From the NCBI GenBank assembly GCA_947454135.1, contig CANGJI010000014.1, positions 1 to 51,078 on the forward strand: 51,078 bases of DNA. The letters are read 5' to 3'. Position numbers and translations under genes: made by a program. The notes beneath the pieces were generated by a model. It was given only the letters and a program-made list of their open reading frames with translations. It searched no databases and had not been told where the DNA came from. Shown here piece by piece: positions 1 to 8,894 of the stretch. This DNA is from Sphingomonadaceae bacterium (GTDB taxonomy: Bacteria > Pseudomonadota > Alphaproteobacteria > Sphingomonadales > Sphingomonadaceae). Each line of letters begins with the position of its first letter. The first letter of the stretch is position 1.

Positions 1-53
1 CCAAGCGCTGCCTATAGTGTCTCGACTTCGCTCGACACGAACGGGTCTAGGGA

Positions 54-1028
54 ATGGTCACAATGAGCGGGCTGCGCTTGCTCCTTCTGGCACTGCTGGC
101 CTGCCTCGCGGTGCCGCTGGCGGCCAAGGCCCCGGCCAAGCCCGTGCAACTCGATCAGGAACTGTATCGCACGGTGGTCGAGCGGGTGCGCGGCGGGGAG
201 GACTTCTACCCCGCGACCATGGAGGCGCAGCGTCAGCGTTCCTATCCCGTCCAGCCAGCGCTTGCCGTCCGCCCGCCGACGATGACCTATTGGCTCGCGC
301 TCCTGCCCAGCACCGCCACGCGCACTGCCGCGCTGATCGCGCTGCTGTTCGGCGCGCTGATTGCCATGCGGCAAAGCCTATCGGACCGCCCCCCGACAGA
401 GGCCCTGGCGATGGTCGCACTGGCAGTGGCGGGTCTGTTCGGCGCGTTCTTTCCCGACAACGTCTATCTCCACGAACAATGGAGCGTCCTGCTGGTCATG
501 CTCTCGCTCGCCGCGCATCGGCGGGTGTGGCTGATGGTGGGCCTTGCGTTCGCTGCGGTGCTGGTGCGCGAGACGGCGCTGGCGTGGCTGGCGGCGATTG
601 CGCTTTACGGCCTGTGGCAGCGCGACTGGCAACGCACCGGATTGGCCGCAGGGGCCATCGCGCTCGCCGCTGGGCTCTGGCTGATCCACGCACATTTCGT
701 CGCTGCACAAGTCCGGCCCGGTGATCTCACCTCCCCCGGCTGGGTGCGCTTCGGCGGGCTGCCGCTGGTGATCGACGCGCTGCGCCGCAATCTCGTGCTG
801 ACGGGCCTGCCCGGCCCGCTGGTCCTCGCACTTGTCGCTGCCTCGCTCGCCGCGATGCTGCGCTGGGGACGCGAGATGGAGCGCACTGCCGCCATCGGCG
901 CTGCGGGTTTCCTCGCCGCACTCACCGTGTTCGGGCGGCCCGACAACGGCTACTGGGGCTTCATGGCGGCACCCTTCGTGCTGCTGGGTCTGCCGCTGAT
1001 CGTGCGGGAACTGCGCGCTAGACGCTGA
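54..1028 (+). CDS. Polytopic membrane protein, unknown function
   Basis: A 324-residue protein with an N-terminal signal-like hydrophobic segment, a short soluble stretch (about residues 28-75, rich in charged residues) and then roughly eight hydrophobic segments ending in an Arg-rich tail. A conserved-looking VRETALAW motif near residue 172 resembles the membrane core of GT39/GT87-type glycosyltransferases, but I see no decisive motif, so the function is left open. The start at 54 follows a weak purine stretch; an ATG at 63 is an alternative. The 3' end overlaps the convergent nucleoside transporter by 11 bases. Confidence 0.7.
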   Translation: MVTMSGLRLLLLALLACLAVPLAAKAPAKPVQLDQELYRTVVERVRGGEDFYPATMEAQRQRSYPVQPALAVRPPTMTYWLALLPSTATRTAALIALLFGALIAMRQSLSDRPPTEALAMVALAVAGLFGAFFPDNVYLHEQWSVLLVMLSLAAHRRVWLMVGLAFAAVLVRETALAWLAAIALYGLWQRDWQRTGLAAGAIALAAGLWLIHAHFVAAQVRPGDLTSPGWVRFGGLPLVIDALRRNLVLTGLPGPLVLALVAASLAAMLRWGREMERTAAIGAAGFLAALTVFGRPDNGYWGFMAAPFVLLGLPLIVRELRARR

Positions 1029-2268
1029 GGAACAGCCCCGCGAGCGCCGCGCTCATCAGGTTGGAGAGCGCGCCTGCCGCCAGCGCCTTCATGCCGAGCT
1101 TCGCGATCACCGGCCGCTGGTTGGGTGCAAGGCTCCCCGAAACCGCCATCTGGATCGCGATCGAGCTGAAATTGGCAAAGCCGCACAAGGCAAAGGTAAC
1201 GATGGCGACGGTGTGGCCGGAAAGGTCTTTCGCCGCGCCGAGATCGATGAAGGCGACGAACTCGTTGAGCACGATCTTGGTGCCGAAAAGGCCGCCCGCC
1301 TGCGCCGCCTCGGCCCAGTTGGGCGCGCCGAGCAGGAGGAAAACGGGCGCAAAGACCGCGCCGATGAGCTGCTGGAACGACAGCCCGGGATAGCCGATAT
1401 GCCCCCCGAGCATGCCGAGGAGGCCATTGGCCATCGCGACCAGCGCCACGAAGGCGAGGACCATCGCACCCACCGCGACAGCCAGTTTCACGCCGGTCTG
1501 GGCACCCTGGCTTGCCGCCATGATGAGGTTGGCGGGGCGTTCTTCATCGGGCGCCGCAATGGCGATATGCGGGTTGGGCAGATCGGCGCCCGGCGGCGCA
1601 TCCGGCTGCGGCGGCACATCCGGCATGATGAGCTTGGCCATCAGCACGCCGCCGGGCGCCGACATGAAGGCGGCGGCGACGAGGTAGTCCACGCGGATGC
1701 CCATTGCGGCATAGGCGGCAAGGATCGTCCCCGCGACGCCGGCCATGCCGACGCTCATCACCGTGAAGATCTGCGCCGGGGCGAGCGAGGCGAGATAGGG
1801 GCGGATCACCAGCGGCGATTCGCTCTGGCCGACGAAGATGTTGCTGGCCGCGCACAGCGCCTCGACCCGGCTGATGCCGGTGATCTTTTCAAGCCCGCCG
1901 CCGATCCAGCGGATCACCAGCTGCATGATACCGAGGTAGTAGAGGATCGAGATCAGCGCGGCGAAGAACACGATCGTGGGCAGCGCGGCGATGGCGAAGC
2001 TGCGCCCGCCGATTGCGGGATCGGCCAGCGGTCCGAACAGGAAGGCGACCCCCGCCTTGGCATAGCCGAGCAGCCCTTCGACGCCCGCCGCGGCGCCCTG
2101 CAGCGCGGCGTTACCCGGCGGGAAATAGAGAACGAGCGCGGCAAAACCGGCCTGGAGCGCAAAGGCAGGCGCCACTACCCGCAACCGGATCGCGCGGCGG
2201 TTGGAGGAAAGCAGCACTGCGAAAGTCAGGATCAGCGCCATGCCGGCGAGGCTCATCAAAACGCGCAT
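1018..2268 (-). CDS. NupC/CNT family concentrative nucleoside transporter
   Basis: A 416-residue inner-membrane protein matching the concentrative nucleoside transporter family, which couples nucleoside uptake to an ion gradient. Visible hallmarks are the GQSESPL motif (about residue 147), corresponding to the family's nucleoside-binding G-x-x-E-x-P region, and a later LNEFVAF motif. Length is normal for the family (about 400). The ATG at 2268 is preferred over an upstream ATG at 2307, which would add a Cys-rich leader unlike the family. A Pro-rich loop (PDVPPQPDAPPG) sits between two membrane segments. It is divergent from the queuosine-precursor transporter, suggesting a shared theme of nucleoside or base salvage. 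Confidence 0.9.
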   Translation of the reverse strand: MRVLMSLAGMALILTFAVLLSSNRRAIRLRVVAPAFALQAGFAALVLYFPPGNAALQGAAAGVEGLLGYAKAGVAFLFGPLADPAIGGRSFAIAALPTIVFFAALISILYYLGIMQLVIRWIGGGLEKITGISRVEALCAASNIFVGQSESPLVIRPYLASLAPAQIFTVMSVGMAGVAGTILAAYAAMGIRVDYLVAAAFMSAPGGVLMAKLIMPDVPPQPDAPPGADLPNPHIAIAAPDEERPANLIMAASQGAQTGVKLAVAVGAMVLAFVALVAMANGLLGMLGGHIGYPGLSFQQLIGAVFAPVFLLLGAPNWAEAAQAGGLFGTKIVLNEFVAFIDLGAAKDLSGHTVAIVTFALCGFANFSSIAIQMAVSGSLAPNQRPVIAKLGMKALAAGALSNLMSAALAGLFLSV

Positions 2269-2315
2269 CGCTGGCCCGCAGCTCCCACAAAAGACCTTGT
2301 CCGGCATGGCTTAAA

Positions 2316-2343
2316 CGGGATTTGGCGCAGGGTCAAAATCCCG
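2316..2343. promoter_or_regulatory. Inverted repeat between divergent transporters
   Basis: Two perfect 8-base arms, CGGGATTT and AAATCCCG, are separated by 12 bases. They lie in the gap between the nucleoside transporter start (2268) and the YhhQ-type gene start (2357). There is no U-tract. It could be an operator or an RNA hairpin in the short leader of the rightward gene. The preQ1 riboswitch signature was looked for and is not evident. Confidence 0.35.
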
Positions 2344-2356
2344 CTAACCCTTGCGC

Positions 2357-3043
2357 ATGCACGACCAGACACCAGCCCCGGGCATTCCCACTGCGCTCTT
2401 CGCCTTTTCACTGCTCTATGGCGGCCTTGTCGTGCTGGCGGGTGTTCTGGGCACCAAGATCGCCGCGCTGGGGCACTGGCCACTGGTCGGCGATCTCGCG
2501 GTCGAGAGCGGCATCTTCGCCTTCCTGCTGCTCGTGGTAATGGCAAGCGCGGTGGCTGAGCTCTACGGCCAGGATGTGGCCAACCGGCTCGTGCGCTTCG
2601 GTTTCGTGCCGCTCATCTGCTCGATGCTGCTGCTGACTTTCGTGATCAACGTCGTCCCCCCAGCGCCCTTCTGGGGCGATCAGGAAGCCTATGCCCGCCT
2701 GCTCGGCCAGGGCGCGCGGATGCAGTTTGCGGGCCTCATTTCCTACGGCACCTCGCAGACGCTCAACGTCTATGTCTTCTCGCGACTTGCCGGCGGGCGC
2801 GGGCGCCTGCTGATCCTGCGCGCGTGGATCGCCAGCCTGCTCAGCCAGATTGTCGATACGCTCATCTTCATCACGATTTCGTTCGCCGGCGTGAAGGACG
2901 CTTCGGGCGTGCTGCTGCCGATCAGGGAGATCATGGCGGGGCAGATCGCATCCAAGCTGCTGCTCTCCACCATCATGGTGCCGCCGCTGATCTGGGCCTT
3001 CGTGCAGCTGGGACGCAAGCTGGACGGCACAGGCCAGAAATAG
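2357..3043 (+). CDS. yhhQ: Queuosine precursor transporter (YhhQ/VUT family)
   Basis: A 228-residue protein with about six membrane segments. It carries family signatures such as [24 protein letters not shown] and [11 protein letters not shown], the last seen here as [16 protein letters not shown]. Members import the queuosine precursors preQ0 or preQ1 (or queuine) for tRNA modification. The ATG at 2357 is preferred; an in-frame TTG at 2351 is possible. No strong ribosome-binding site is visible, so the mRNA may be short-leadered. The neighbouring divergent CNT transporter suggests a salvage context, but this is inference. Confidence 0.85.
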   Translation: MHDQTPAPGIPTALFAFSLLYGGLVVLAGVLGTKIAALGHWPLVGDLAVESGIFAFLLLVVMASAVAELYGQDVANRLVRFGFVPLICSMLLLTFVINVVPPAPFWGDQEAYARLLGQGARMQFAGLISYGTSQTLNVYVFSRLAGGRGRLLILRAWIASLLSQIVDTLIFITISFAGVKDASGVLLPIREIMAGQIASKLLLSTIMVPPLIWAFVQLGRKLDGTGQK

Positions 3044-3099
3044 AGCAAGCGCTAGAAATATTGCGCCGCCGCGCCGCTTGGTCCAAAGCGCGGCCTATC

Positions 3100-4038
3100 A
3101 TGGCAACCACGCACGAACCCGCAGCAGACGACGCCGCCCACCACAAGGCGATGCTCGCCAAGGCCGAAACGCTTACCGAGGCGCTGCCCTACCTGCAGCG
3201 ATACGCGGGGCGCACCTTCGTGGTGAAGTACGGCGGCCACGCGATGGGCGATCCCGAACTGGCGCAGGACTTTGCCGAAGACATCGTGCTGCTCAAGGCG
3301 ATCGGCATCAATCCGGTCGTCGTTCACGGCGGCGGGCCGCAGATCGGGCGGATGCTGAAGGCGCTCGGCATCGAATCGCAGTTCGTTGACGGCCTGCGCG
3401 TGACCGACAAGCAGACTGCCGAGGTCGCCGAGATGGTGCTGGCCGGGGCGATCAACAAGGAACTCGTCGGCTGGATCGCGCGGGCGGGCGGCAAGGCCAT
3501 CGGCATTTCCGGCAAGGACGGCGGCATGGTGATCGCCCGCAAGGTCGAAGCCAAGAAGGCCCCCAAGGCGATCAACGACAAGGACAGCGGCGAGCAGATC
3601 GTTGTCGATCTCGGCTTCGTGGGGGAACCGGCGCGGATCGACACCACGGTGATCGACACCATCACCGCTGCCAACATGATCCCGGTCATCGCCCCCATCG
3701 GCGTGGGCGAGGACGGCGAGACCTACAATATCAATGCCGATACCATGGCGGGCGCGATCGCGGCAGCGCTGGGCGCGGCGCGGCTGTTCCTGCTGACCGA
3801 TGTGCCGGGCGTGCTCGACAAGGAGCGCCGCCTGCTGACCGACCTCACGCCGGCTGACATCACCCGCCTTGCCGAGGACGGCACGATCAGCGGCGGCATG
3901 ATCCCCAAGCTGGAAACCTGCGTGCACGCGGTGGAAGCCGGGTGCGAGGCGGCGGTTGTTCTGGATGGGCGCGTGCCGCATGCCATGCTGATCGAGATCT
4001 TCACCGCACGCGGCGCAGGCACGCTGATCCGGGCCTGA
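3100..4038 (+). CDS. argB: Acetylglutamate kinase
   Basis: A 312-residue amino-acid kinase that phosphorylates N-acetylglutamate in arginine biosynthesis. Key elements are [10 protein letters not shown] (Lys43, phosphate binding), [10 protein letters not shown] (about residue 75, substrate glycine-rich loop), [24 protein letters not shown] and LLTDVPGVL (nucleotide and Mg binding), and [10 protein letters not shown]. The N-terminal extension of about 30 residues before the kinase fold fits the arginine-sensitive ArgB class, which has an N-terminal helix. The ATG at 3100 is the first that gives a normal length; the frame is open further upstream without family resemblance. Confidence 0.97.
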   Translation: MATTHEPAADDAAHHKAMLAKAETLTEALPYLQRYAGRTFVVKYGGHAMGDPELAQDFAEDIVLLKAIGINPVVVHGGGPQIGRMLKALGIESQFVDGLRVTDKQTAEVAEMVLAGAINKELVGWIARAGGKAIGISGKDGGMVIARKVEAKKAPKAINDKDSGEQIVVDLGFVGEPARIDTTVIDTITAANMIPVIAPIGVGEDGETYNINADTMAGAIAAALGAARLFLLTDVPGVLDKERRLLTDLTPADITRLAEDGTISGGMIPKLETCVHAVEAGCEAAVVLDGRVPHAMLIEIFTARGAGTLIRA

Positions 4039-4078
4039 GCGGACCTGCGTCCTCTTCATCTTTTCACGCGTGAGCACT

Positions 4079-4113
4079 GGACAAATTTGTATGCAACACA
4101 TACAAGTTTGTCC
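4079..4113. repeat. Long near-perfect inverted repeat downstream of argB
   Basis: Two 15-base arms (4079-4093 and 4099-4113) flank a 5-base spacer and differ at one position, which would form a G-T pair. The arms are AT-rich (core TTTGTATG / CATACAAG) and no T-tract follows, so it looks more like a regulator operator than an intrinsic terminator. It lies 40 bases past argB and 91 bases before yggT. Confidence 0.6.
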
Positions 4114-4203
4114 ATCGCCGTCGGCTGTTCGGCGAGGGGGGCCTTGTGGCCGGGGGAGAGGGTCGGCTAGGAGCGAGCCTTCTCGCTGACATAGGATGGC
4201 GCA

Positions 4204-4503
4204 ATGCTCTTGTTCACGCTGATCTCTGCCATTTCGCAGCTGATCGACATCGTCGTGATGGTGGTGATCGTACAGTTCGTGCTGAGCCTGCTGATCGCCT
4301 TCAACGTGGTGAACACGCACAACAAGGCGGTCTCTGCCGTCTGGACTGCGCTCAATGCCATTCTCGATCCGCTGCTGAACCCGATCCGCCGGGTCATGCC
4401 GAACACCGGGGGCGTCGATTTTTCGCCGATGATCCTGATCTTCGGCCTGCGCCTGCTGGTCCAGCTGCTCTACTACCTCGCCATGGCAGCCACCTCGATC
4501 TAA
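4204..4503 (+). CDS. YggT family membrane protein
   Basis: A 99-residue protein with two hydrophobic halves separated by the conserved NPIRRVMP motif, where a loop enters the membrane, and a following [11 protein letters not shown]. This is the YggT/CCB3 pattern, implicated in membrane and cofactor assembly or osmotic tolerance, with no agreed molecular function. The start is backed by an AGGATGG site 6 bases upstream. It precedes folD by 25 bases, so the two are probably co-transcribed. Confidence 0.9.
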   Translation: MLLFTLISAISQLIDIVVMVVIVQFVLSLLIAFNVVNTHNKAVSAVWTALNAILDPLLNPIRRVMPNTGGVDFSPMILIFGLRLLVQLLYYLAMAATSI

Positions 4504-4528
4504 GCCAACTTCACTACGGGAATACCGC

Positions 4529-5422
4529 ATGACTGCCGCGATTATCGATGGGAAGGCCTTTGCCGCGAACCTGCGCGCGAAGGTGGGAGAGCTGGCCGCC
4601 GCATTCGAAGCGAAGGCTGGCCGCAAGGCAGGCCTTGCCGTGGTGCTGGTGGGCGAAGACCCGGCGAGCCAGGTCTATGTCCGCTCCAAGGGCAAGCAGA
4701 CCGTGGAAGCCGGTATGGCAAGCTTCGAGCACCGCCTGCCCGCCGAGACGCCCGAGGCCGATCTCCTCGCGCTGGTCGAGCAGCTCAACACCGATCCTGC
4801 CGTTGACGGCATCCTCGTCCAGCTGCCGCTGCCCGGCCACATGGACGAGCAGAAGGTCATTTCCGCGATCAATCCGGACAAGGACGTTGACGGCTTCCAC
4901 GTGATCAGCGCGGGCCGCCTCGCCGTGGGCCAGCCGGGCTTCGTGCCCTGCACGCCGCTGGGCTGCGTGATGCTGCTGAAGGACCGGCTGGGCTCGCTTT
5001 CGGGCCTTGATGCGGTGGTAATCGGGCGCTCCAACATCGTCGGCAAGCCGATGGCGCAGCTGCTGCTGGCGGAAAGCTGCACCGTGACCATCGCGCACAG
5101 CCGCACCAAGGACCTGCCCGCAGTGGTGCGCCGCGCCGATATCGTGGTGGCCGCGGTGGGCCGTCCGGAGATGGTCAAGGCAGACTGGATCAAGCCCGGC
5201 GCGACCGTGATCGATGTGGGCATCAACCGCGTGCCGACGGCCGAGGAAGGCAAGACGCGGCTGGTGGGCGATGTGGACTATGCCGGCGCGATGGACGTTG
5301 CGGGCGCGGTGACACCGGTGCCCGGCGGCGTCGGCCCGATGACGATTGCCGTGCTGCTGCGCAATGCGCTCGTCGCGGCCTATCGCAATGCCGGGCTGGA
5401 GCTGGCTGCGGACGCGATCTGA
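4529..5422 (+). CDS. folD: Bifunctional methylenetetrahydrofolate dehydrogenase/cyclohydrolase
   Basis: A 297-residue cytosolic enzyme that interconverts methylene-, methenyl- and formyl-tetrahydrofolate using NADP. The YVRSK motif places the catalytic lysine at residue 54. The folate-site signature [10 protein letters not shown] lies near residue 93 and the nucleotide-binding [10 protein letters not shown] near 167. The C-terminal [12 protein letters not shown] is also intact. Length is standard. The start is preceded by a weak GGGAA element. It is probably the second gene of a yggT-folD unit. Confidence 0.97.
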   Translation: MTAAIIDGKAFAANLRAKVGELAAAFEAKAGRKAGLAVVLVGEDPASQVYVRSKGKQTVEAGMASFEHRLPAETPEADLLALVEQLNTDPAVDGILVQLPLPGHMDEQKVISAINPDKDVDGFHVISAGRLAVGQPGFVPCTPLGCVMLLKDRLGSLSGLDAVVIGRSNIVGKPMAQLLLAESCTVTIAHSRTKDLPAVVRRADIVVAAVGRPEMVKADWIKPGATVIDVGINRVPTAEEGKTRLVGDVDYAGAMDVAGAVTPVPGGVGPMTIAVLLRNALVAAYRNAGLELAADAI

Positions 5423-5424
5423 TT

Positions 5425-5506
5425 GCCCACCCCCTCTCGCAAGCGGGAGGGGAGACTGATGCGCATTCTTCCCCCCTCCCGCTTGCGGGAGGGGTCGGGG
5501 GTGGGC
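5425..5506. repeat. Long GC-rich inverted repeat after folD
   Basis: Arms at 5425-5452 and 5473-5506 are complementary over almost their whole length, apart from a 6-base insertion and one mismatch. Each arm contains its own smaller palindrome (CTCGCAAGCGGGAG type). It could act as a folD terminator. This style of GC-rich repeat recurs between genes in sphingomonad genomes, so it may be a dispersed repeat family member. Confidence 0.65.
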
Positions 5507-5549
5507 CAGGCGCTTCCCCTCAACCTGCACCTGCTCTAGGCTGGGCCAG

Positions 5550-6323
5550 ATGAAGCGCATCATTCCTCTCATCGCTCTGGCCCTCGCCGCATCCGCCTCT
5601 GCGCAAGACCAGCGGGGCGGATCGCCGGGGTTTGGCAGCGGCATTACCCCCATCGGCAACCCCAGCGCACTGATCGCCGCCGAAAGCGCGTTCGCCCGGA
5701 TGGCACGGGAGAAAGGTCAGTGGACCGCCTTTGCCGCAACTTCGACCGATGACGCCGAGATGTTCGTGCCGCAGCGGACGCTGGCCAAGGCATGGCTCAA
5801 GGGCCGCGCCAATCCGCCGCAGGCCGTGCAGTGGCAAGCCAGTTCGGTGTGGATGAGCTGCGATGGCAGCGCGGGCGTGACCTTCGGCGGCTATCAGGAT
5901 GGCACGGCGAATGGCTGGTTCTCCACCGTGTGGCAGCGCCAGCCCAAGAAGGGCAATTACAAGTGGGTGCTCGATCAGGGCGGCGCTCTGGCGGCGCCGC
6001 TGGCCGGTGCGGACTTCATCACCGGCAAGGTTGCCGATTGCGTGCCGCGTCCGCACCGCAATCCGCTGGCGGATGATCCGCCGCCCCCGCCCAAGCTCCC
6101 CAAGGGCACGCCCCCGCCGCTGCGCCCGCTGCCCGGACCGATCCCCACGCTCGCCGCACCTGCGGGAGCCGACAGCAAGGATGGCCGCTCGAACGACGGT
6201 ACGCTCGTCTGGCGCTCCACGGTGCTGCCCGGCGGCACGCGCGAATGGACCGTGTGGATGTGGCAGGACGGCAAGATGAACGAAGTGCTGAAACGCACCG
6301 AAATCGCGAAGAACGAAGGTTGA
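5550..6323 (+). CDS. Secreted protein of unknown function
   Basis: A 257-residue protein with a clear Sec signal peptide (MKRIIPLIALALAASASAQ). The mature part is a compact, Trp-rich domain (about residues 40-160) with a SnoaL/DUF4440-like feel: an AESAFARMAREKGQWTAFAA helix followed by beta-like repeats. A proline-rich linker (about residues 170-205, runs of PPPPPK and TPPPLRPLP) leads to a short C-terminal beta segment. This assignment is a weak fold impression only. It ends 4 bases before marC, implying co-transcription. Confidence 0.75.
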   Translation: MKRIIPLIALALAASASAQDQRGGSPGFGSGITPIGNPSALIAAESAFARMAREKGQWTAFAATSTDDAEMFVPQRTLAKAWLKGRANPPQAVQWQASSVWMSCDGSAGVTFGGYQDGTANGWFSTVWQRQPKKGNYKWVLDQGGALAAPLAGADFITGKVADCVPRPHRNPLADDPPPPPKLPKGTPPPLRPLPGPIPTLAAPAGADSKDGRSNDGTLVWRSTVLPGGTREWTVWMWQDGKMNEVLKRTEIAKNEG

Positions 6324-6327
6324 TCTG

Positions 6328-6948
6328 ATGCTGGCCCTGTTCCTTTCCGCCTTCACCACCCTCTTCGTAGTGATCGACCCGCCCGGCTGCGCGCCGATCT
6401 ACGCCGGGCTGACGGCCTCCGCAACGCCGCGGCAGGCCTTCATCATGGCGGTGCGCGCGTGCCTGATCGCCAGCGGCATCCTCATTGTCTTCGCGCTGTT
6501 CGGCGAAGACCTGCTCGGCGCGCTGCACATCGAACTCGACAGCTTCCGCATCGCGGGCGGGATCATGCTGTTCATGATCGCCATCGACATGGTGTTCGAA
6601 AAGCGCACCGAGCGGCGCGAGGAGCGCGCCGAAAAGGTGCGCACGCAGCAGCCGCATGTGGAGGACGTCTCGGTCTTCCCGATGGCGATGCCGATGCTGG
6701 CAGGGCCGGGCTCGATCGCCTCGGTCATGCTGCTCACGGCGCGGGCGCACGGGCTGCAGGAGACGCTGGTGATCCTCGGCGCGCTGGGCGCGGTGATGGC
6801 GCTCAGCTTCATCGCGCTGGTGGCCGCGCGGCCGATCATCCGCGCGCTGGGCTCGCAGGTGGAAGCGGTGATTACGCGCCTGCTCGGCGTGCTGCTGGCG
6901 GCACTGGCGGCACAGTTCGTGATCGACGGGCTGAAGGCGCAGTTCTGA
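6328..6948 (+). CDS. MarC family integral membrane protein
   Basis: A 206-residue protein with six hydrophobic segments. It carries the MarC/UPF0056 signatures VVIDPPGCAPIYAGL near the N-terminus and FPMAMPMLAGPGSIASVMLL in the middle. The family's transport substrate is not established; it was once linked to multiple antibiotic resistance without firm support. A central cytoplasmic loop is unusually charged (KRTERREERAEKVR). The start has AAGG upstream and lies 4 bases after the preceding secreted-protein gene. Confidence 0.9.
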   Translation: MLALFLSAFTTLFVVIDPPGCAPIYAGLTASATPRQAFIMAVRACLIASGILIVFALFGEDLLGALHIELDSFRIAGGIMLFMIAIDMVFEKRTERREERAEKVRTQQPHVEDVSVFPMAMPMLAGPGSIASVMLLTARAHGLQETLVILGALGAVMALSFIALVAARPIIRALGSQVEAVITRLLGVLLAALAAQFVIDGLKAQF

Positions 6949-6976
6949 GGTTTTCTGTCCGCTGAGGCGGGAGGCG

Positions 6977-7053
6977 GCATCAGCCCGCTCCCCCGCCCGG
7001 CCACCCATTCAGGGTACTCTCGTGGGTGGCCGGGCGGGGGAGCGGGCTGGTGC
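6977..7053. terminator. Bidirectional terminator-like inverted repeat
   Basis: Two 31-base arms (6977-7007 and 7023-7053) match with a single mismatch around a 15-base loop. It sits between the convergent marC and LON-domain genes and could terminate both. It is GC-rich and lacks a U-tract on either side. Confidence 0.6.
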
Positions 7054-7085
7054 CGTAAACCTTCCGCGGACGCGGGGACGCCAGC

Positions 7086-7712
7086 CTACTGAAGCGTCAC
7101 CCGCCCATCATCCGAATCGCGGCGGCCGAAGAACTGCATGAGCTGGACGAGCAGCTCGCAGCGCGCGCCAAGGCTGTCCGCCTCGAGCAGGGCCTGCTTG
7201 GCGGCGGCATCGAACGGGGCGATCTGCGAGACGCCGTTGATCAGCGAGACATCATCGAGCCGGCCGACCGAATCCCAATCGACCGAATAGCCCTGCGCTT
7301 CGGCAAAGCGGCGCGCTTCACGCTCGAACGAGGCGCGTTCGACCGCGCTGAGGCTGGCGCCGGCGTCATCCTCGATCAGTTCGGCCTCGATCTGGCGGAA
7401 CGGCGTCGTCACATCGAGTTCGCGCAGCATGCGGAAGCGCGAAATGCCTTCGAGGATGACGTTGTAGCGCCCGTCCTCCATCGCCTCGACTTCACCGATC
7501 TTGCCGACGCAACCGATCTGGAACAGCGGCGCGCCATCGTGCTGACCCTGCGGCTGGATCATCGCGATACGCCGATCGCGCACCAGCGAATCGGAAATCA
7601 TCGCCCGGTAGCGCGGCTCGAAGATGTGCAGCGGCAACTGCAGCCCCGGGAACAGGAGCGCGCCCGTCAGCGGAAAGATGGAAAGACGCACGGTTCGGCT
7701 GTCCTGACCCAT
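7086..7712 (-). CDS. LON N-terminal substrate-binding domain protein
   Basis: A 208-residue stand-alone LON N-domain protein. The opening LSIFPLTGALLFPGLQLPLHIFEPRYRAMI is the canonical LonN signature, and there is no ATPase or protease domain. Such proteins are widespread beside YbbN-like thioredoxins in alphaproteobacteria and are presumed to bind misfolded proteins; direct roles are not known. It begins 3 bases after the stop of the thioredoxin-TPR gene, so the two form an operon and probably act together in protein quality control. Confidence 0.9.
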   Translation of the reverse strand: MGQDSRTVRLSIFPLTGALLFPGLQLPLHIFEPRYRAMISDSLVRDRRIAMIQPQGQHDGAPLFQIGCVGKIGEVEAMEDGRYNVILEGISRFRMLRELDVTTPFRQIEAELIEDDAGASLSAVERASFEREARRFAEAQGYSVDWDSVGRLDDVSLINGVSQIAPFDAAAKQALLEADSLGARCELLVQLMQFFGRRDSDDGRVTLQ

Positions 7713-7715
7713 GGC

Positions 7716-8624
7716 CTAGCCGAACAGCACGGTGGAGAGCTTGCGCCGGGTGGCCGCGACCCACGGATCTTCAAGGCCGATGGCTTCGAAGATCTGGAGC
7801 AGACGCGTGCGGGCGGCGCCTTCGTTCCACGCCCGATCGCGCGCGACCATGGCAAGGAGGAGGGTGGCGGCGCCATCGCGGTCTCCCGCTGCATAGAGCC
7901 CGTTGGCGAGGGCCAGTTCGGCATCCATGTCACCCGGATTGGCGGCGACGGCAGCGCGCAGGCCATCGAGTTCGCTGGGCTCTGGCGCATCGGCGGCGAG
8001 CGCGAGGGCGGAGCGGGCCTGCGCCAGCGCCGGGTCTTCCGCCAGCTTGGGATCGAGCGATGCGAGCACCTCCCCGGCGGCGGCCTTGTCACCCGCCGCG
8101 AGCAGCGCGCGAATCAGGCCGGAGAAGGCAGGGGCGCTATCGGGCGCGATTTCGGTGATCTGGGAAAAGATGCCGACCGCGCGTTCGCCGTCACCGCCCG
8201 CGAGCACTTCTTCACCCATGGCGAGAAGCGGGGCGATATCCTGCGCAGGTTCATCACCGGCCTGGATGGGGAGGCGCGCGAGCATCTGATCGAGCATCTG
8301 GCGCAGCTGCGATTCGCTGCGCGCGGGCGTGAGGTCTGCCACCGGCTGGCCCTGGAACATGGCATAGACGGTGGGAATCGAGCGCACCTGGAACTGCGCG
8401 GCGATGAACTGTTCCTCGTCGACGTTGACCTTGGCGAGGACGACGCCCTTGTCCGCATATTCGCCGCAGACCTTTTCGAGCACGGGCGTGAGCGCCTTGC
8501 ACGGGCCGCACCATTCGGCCCAGAAATCGAGCACGACCAGCTTGGTCATCGAGGGTTCGACCACGGCCTTGCGGAAGCGGTCCACCGCTTTCTGTTCTTC
8601 GAGATTGAGGCCGAGGCTTGCCAC
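7716..8624 (-). CDS. Thioredoxin-TPR co-chaperone (YbbN/CnoX-like)
   Basis: A 302-residue protein. An N-terminal thioredoxin domain carries WAEWCGPCK with the redox Cys pair at residues 39 and 42. A C-terminal alpha-helical TPR-like region follows (about residues 125-300, rich in Ala and Leu). In E. coli, YbbN (CnoX) hands chlorine-damaged proteins to chaperones, and a full CGPC motif suggests this one may also be redox active. The GTG start at 8624 is chosen because GGAG lies 8 bases upstream; the frame stays open upstream through the tRNA, which cannot be coding. Confidence 0.92.
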   Translation of the reverse strand: MASLGLNLEEQKAVDRFRKAVVEPSMTKLVVLDFWAEWCGPCKALTPVLEKVCGEYADKGVVLAKVNVDEEQFIAAQFQVRSIPTVYAMFQGQPVADLTPARSESQLRQMLDQMLARLPIQAGDEPAQDIAPLLAMGEEVLAGGDGERAVGIFSQITEIAPDSAPAFSGLIRALLAAGDKAAAGEVLASLDPKLAEDPALAQARSALALAADAPEPSELDGLRAAVAANPGDMDAELALANGLYAAGDRDGAATLLLAMVARDRAWNEGAARTRLLQIFEAIGLEDPWVAATRRKLSTVLFG

Positions 8625-8819
8625 TGGATGGTCTCCGCAAGTGAATGACGTGTTTCCCCATGTGGGAAGCGGAGGCCATTCGGCAAGGGCATTTGCGGGC
8701 AAGCGGGGCGGGGATGCAGCTTTGGCGCATTTTTGCTGTTGCGCAGGCCACGGAGGGAAGCTAAGGGCGCGCTTCACCCCGGTCGGGGGCCTTCTGGCAG
8801 CCCGATCCGAAACGCACGA

Positions 8820-8894
8820 GCGGGCGTAGCTCAGGGGTAGAGCACAACCTTGCCAAGGTTGGGGTCGAGGGTTCGAATCCCTTCGCCCGCTCCA
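8820..8894 (+). tRNA. tRNA-Gly (GCC)
   Basis: The full cloverleaf is visible. Acceptor arms GCGGGCG and CGCCCGC pair perfectly. The D arm is GCTC/GAGC. The anticodon stem CAACC/GGTTG encloses loop TTGCCAA with anticodon GCC. The T arm carries TTCGAAT, and CCA is encoded. It is on the plus strand, opposite to the thioredoxin gene. Its 3' part is repeated in the following 240 bases. Confidence 0.96.

Noticed and set aside
2308..2356. preQ1 riboswitch before the queuosine-precursor transporter
   Set aside because: The leader is too short and lacks the conserved C-rich and A-rich tail; only a simple inverted repeat is present.
1213..2559. A 448-codon plus-strand frame opposite the nucleoside transporter
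   Set aside because: It is a shadow of a well-supported minus-strand gene, with low-complexity Arg/Gly/His composition and no recognisable domain.
3052..4626. A 524-codon minus-strand frame across argB, yggT and folD
   Set aside because: It crosses three clearly coding plus-strand genes and has no family features.
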